Part shown: piece after piece, positions 62,716-64,000 of the stretch | Layout of the letters: every line of letters begins with the position of its first letter | Numbering within the stretch: the stretch's first letter is position 1 | Origin: Oscillospiraceae bacterium | Lineage (GTDB): Bacteria; Bacillota; Clostridia; Oscillospirales; Ruminococcaceae | Reading direction: 5' to 3' | Assembly: GCA_021201135.1 (NCBI GenBank) | Contig: JAJQGT010000006.1 | Span: 62,001-126,000, forward strand | DNA: 64,000 nucleotides | The notes under the pieces: model-generated | The model's database searches: none | What the model was told of the DNA's origin: nothing | What the model saw: only the letters and a program-made list of their open reading frames with translations | Position numbers and translations under genes: made by a program

Positions 62716-63429
62716 ATGGAAAAGCCGAAACTTTTGAGAGAAATCAGGATAAGAATTCTTAAGCTTTTAGGAATAGCTTCGCCAGTCGACTATATCAATG
62801 GCTCTGACACTCTTCCGCCACCATTAAAAGGTGAGGAAGAAAAGCGAGTTTTTGAAATGCTCACAACTAATCCCAAAAAGGCAAGAGAGATTCTGATTAC
62901 TCATAATCTTCGGCTTGTCGTCTACATATCGAAAAAGTTTGAGTCCACAGGAATAGGGGTTGAAGACTTAATCTCAATCGGTACGATAGGACTTATAAAA
63001 GCAGTCAATACTTTCAATCCGGAAAAGAACATCAAGCTTGCAACCTACGCCTCAAGGTGCATCGAAAACGAGATACTGATGTACCTGAGGAAAACCAACC
63101 AACAGAAGAATGAAGTTTCTATAGATGAACCCCTCAATATCGACTGGGACGGAAACGAGCTTCTTCTTTCGGATGTAATCGGTACCGAGCCCGACGAGGT
63201 TTACCAGAAGCTTGAAGGCGAGACAGAAGTACAGCTTCTCATAAAAGCCGTTGATTCTCTTAACGGCAGGGAAAAGCTCATAATGCAGATGCGCTTTGGA
63301 TTGAACGGCGGCAGAGAGATGACCCAGAAGGAAGTTGCGGATGTTGTGGGAATATCTCAGTCATATATTTCGAGACTCGAAAAGAGAATTTTAAAAGAAC
63401 TGAAAAAAGAGTTGGAGGCTATATGCTGA
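62716..63429 (+). CDS. sigE: RNA polymerase sporulation sigma factor pro-sigma-E
   Basis: A 237-residue sigma factor made as an inactive precursor and activated in the mother cell. The first about 25 residues form a basic amphipathic pro-sequence. Region 2 ([24 protein letters not shown] to [15 protein letters not shown]), region 3 and region 4 with helix-turn-helix ([22 protein letters not shown]) are complete. The start at 62716 follows GAAAGGAC; a longer frame overlaps spoIIGA and is unlikely. Confidence 0.95.
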   Translation: MEKPKLLREIRIRILKLLGIASPVDYINGSDTLPPPLKGEEEKRVFEMLTTNPKKAREILITHNLRLVVYISKKFESTGIGVEDLISIGTIGLIKAVNTFNPEKNIKLATYASRCIENEILMYLRKTNQQKNEVSIDEPLNIDWDGNELLLSDVIGTEPDEVYQKLEGETEVQLLIKAVDSLNGREKLIMQMRFGLNGGREMTQKEVADVVGISQSYISRLEKRILKELKKELEAIC

Positions 63430-63473
63430 GCATGATTTCCAGATAATGCCGAAGACTTTTCTTGAATAGTAAA

Positions 63474-63542
63474 TATACACTCCGGCAATAATGATATAAG
63501 ATTTTCCGTTTGGAAAGAATCAATCATTATCCGGAGTGTATA
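63474..63542 (+). promoter_or_regulatory. Long stem-loop upstream of sigG sequestering its ribosome site
   Basis: The left arm (63474-63485 plus 63488-63495) pairs with the right arm (63523-63542): 12 + 8 bp with a 2-base bulge. A nested 5-bp hairpin lies in the loop (63503-63507 with 63512-63516). The right arm contains the only GGAG (63533-63536) before the sigG ATG. A sigma-F-like -10 GGAAAGAAT lies in the loop (63512-63520). Confidence 0.75.
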
Positions 63543-63547
63543 CTTAT

Positions 63548-64000
63548 ATGCAATACTGTAAGGTTGAGATAAGCGGCGTCAACACAAGAGACTTGAAAGT
63601 CCTGAGTGAGGACAAAAAGATGGAGCTATTGGTAAAAGTAAAACAGGGTGACAAAAAGGCGAGGGACGAGCTGATTCAAGGAAACCTTCGCCTTGTTTTA
63701 AGCGTGATTCAGAAGTTTATGTCGAGAGGAACGCCTCCTGACGATTTATTTCAGGTCGGCGTTGTAGGTCTTATCAAGGCGATAGACAACTTCAACATAA
63801 ATCTCGATGTGAAGTTTTCAACATACGCCGTACCGATGATAACAGGCGAGCTGAGAAGATATCTTCGAGACGACAATGCGATAAGAGTGTCACGTTCAAC
63901 GAGGGATTTGGCATATCGGGCAATGCAGGCTAAAGAAAGGCTGACTGCATCAAGCGATACCGAGCCAACTGCAAGAGATATAGCAAAAGAACTGGATGTG
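63548..64000 (+). CDS. sigG: RNA polymerase sporulation sigma factor SigG, N-terminal part
   Basis: The first 151 residues of sigma-G, the late forespore sigma factor; the frame runs off the window end. It opens MQYCKVEISGVNTRDLKVL, like the NKVEICGVDTSKLPVL start of Bacillus SigG. Region 2 follows with GNLRLVLSVIQKF, DDLFQVGVVGLIKAIDNF and FSTYAVPMITGELRRYLRDD. Region 3 begins with RVSRSTRDLAYRAMQ. The order spoIIGA-sigE-sigG is the conserved sporulation cluster. The 118-base gap to sigE holds a long stem-loop. Confidence 0.95.
   Translation, partial: MQYCKVEISGVNTRDLKVLSEDKKMELLVKVKQGDKKARDELIQGNLRLVLSVIQKFMSRGTPPDDLFQVGVVGLIKAIDNFNINLDVKFSTYAVPMITGELRRYLRDDNAIRVSRSTRDLAYRAMQAKERLTASSDTEPTARDIAKELDV

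Overview
The window looks like chromosome of an anaerobic, endospore-forming, fibre-degrading Clostridia member, most likely a Ruminococcus-like Oscillospirales/Ruminococcaceae bacterium. The evidence is SpoIIID, SpoIIGA, SigE and SigG, Gram-positive gene orders (rpsF-ssb-rpsR, tig-clpP-clpX, ylqF-rnhB-yraN), strong AGGAGG-type ribosome sites, sigma-A promoters with 17-bp spacers, and plant-glycan enzymes (GH44, GH8 Rex, GH2, GH130). The species cannot be fixed from sequence reading alone. I see no rRNA, tRNA, CRISPR array, prophage or insertion sequence, and no gene-free stretch over about 300 bases.

Layout. 1-7.5 kb (+): recJ tail, relA/spoT-type rel, an MBL hydrolase, hemZ, a TIM-barrel isomerase and an RlmD-type methyltransferase, tightly packed. 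7.5-13.5 kb (-): a lipoprotein GH44 glucanase, an ECF sigma factor with a ZAS anti-sigma factor, and a GH2 beta-galactosidase. 13.5-17.3 kb (+): a RadC-like protein, a DUF1292 protein, the exo-oligoxylanase Rex and a FucO-like dehydrogenase. 17.3-22.9 kb (-): an orphan FtsX-type permease, a membrane protein with a TTG start, and lepA. 23.1-25.4 kb (+): a prokaryotic RING/DUF2628 protein and rpsF-ssb-rpsR. 25.5-28.3 kb (-): an M42 peptidase, an MGDG-synthase-like glycosyltransferase and plsY. 28.5-31.7 kb (+): a two-component system. Then gap (-).

33-34.3 kb holds a sporulation-flavoured cluster: spoIIID, a 40-residue ORF behind a strong promoter, and a receiver-less Spo0A effector-domain protein. 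TGTCGAA Spo0A-box motifs lie in or near the promoters of all three. 34.3-38.7 kb is an iron locus. feoA-feoA-feoB, a Cys-rich FeoB-associated protein and an HMA protein run on the minus strand, divergent from a DtxR-family regulator, with TTAGC-type palindromes at the promoters. 38.7-45.9 kb carries an MFS transporter, an alpha/beta hydrolase, a GH130 phosphorylase, a cytosolic HATPase protein (another Spo0A box upstream), a secreted protein and a Thr/Ser-rich lipoprotein.

46-61.8 kb is housekeeping: lepB, rbgA, rnhB, yraN, thrC, a DUF1540 protein, a phosphoesterase, tig, clpP, clpX, rarA, an S1-domain protein, DUF951, prfA, tsaC, coaE, a lytic transglycosylase and an M18 aminopeptidase. 61.8-64 kb is the spoIIGA-sigE-sigG sporulation locus, cut by the window end.

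The observations most worth following are the receiver-less Spo0A homologue with its box-containing promoters and neighbouring 40-residue ORF, and the long stem-loop in front of sigG. That stem-loop would hide the sigG ribosome site in read-through mRNA but not in mRNA starting from a sigma-F-like promoter inside the loop.
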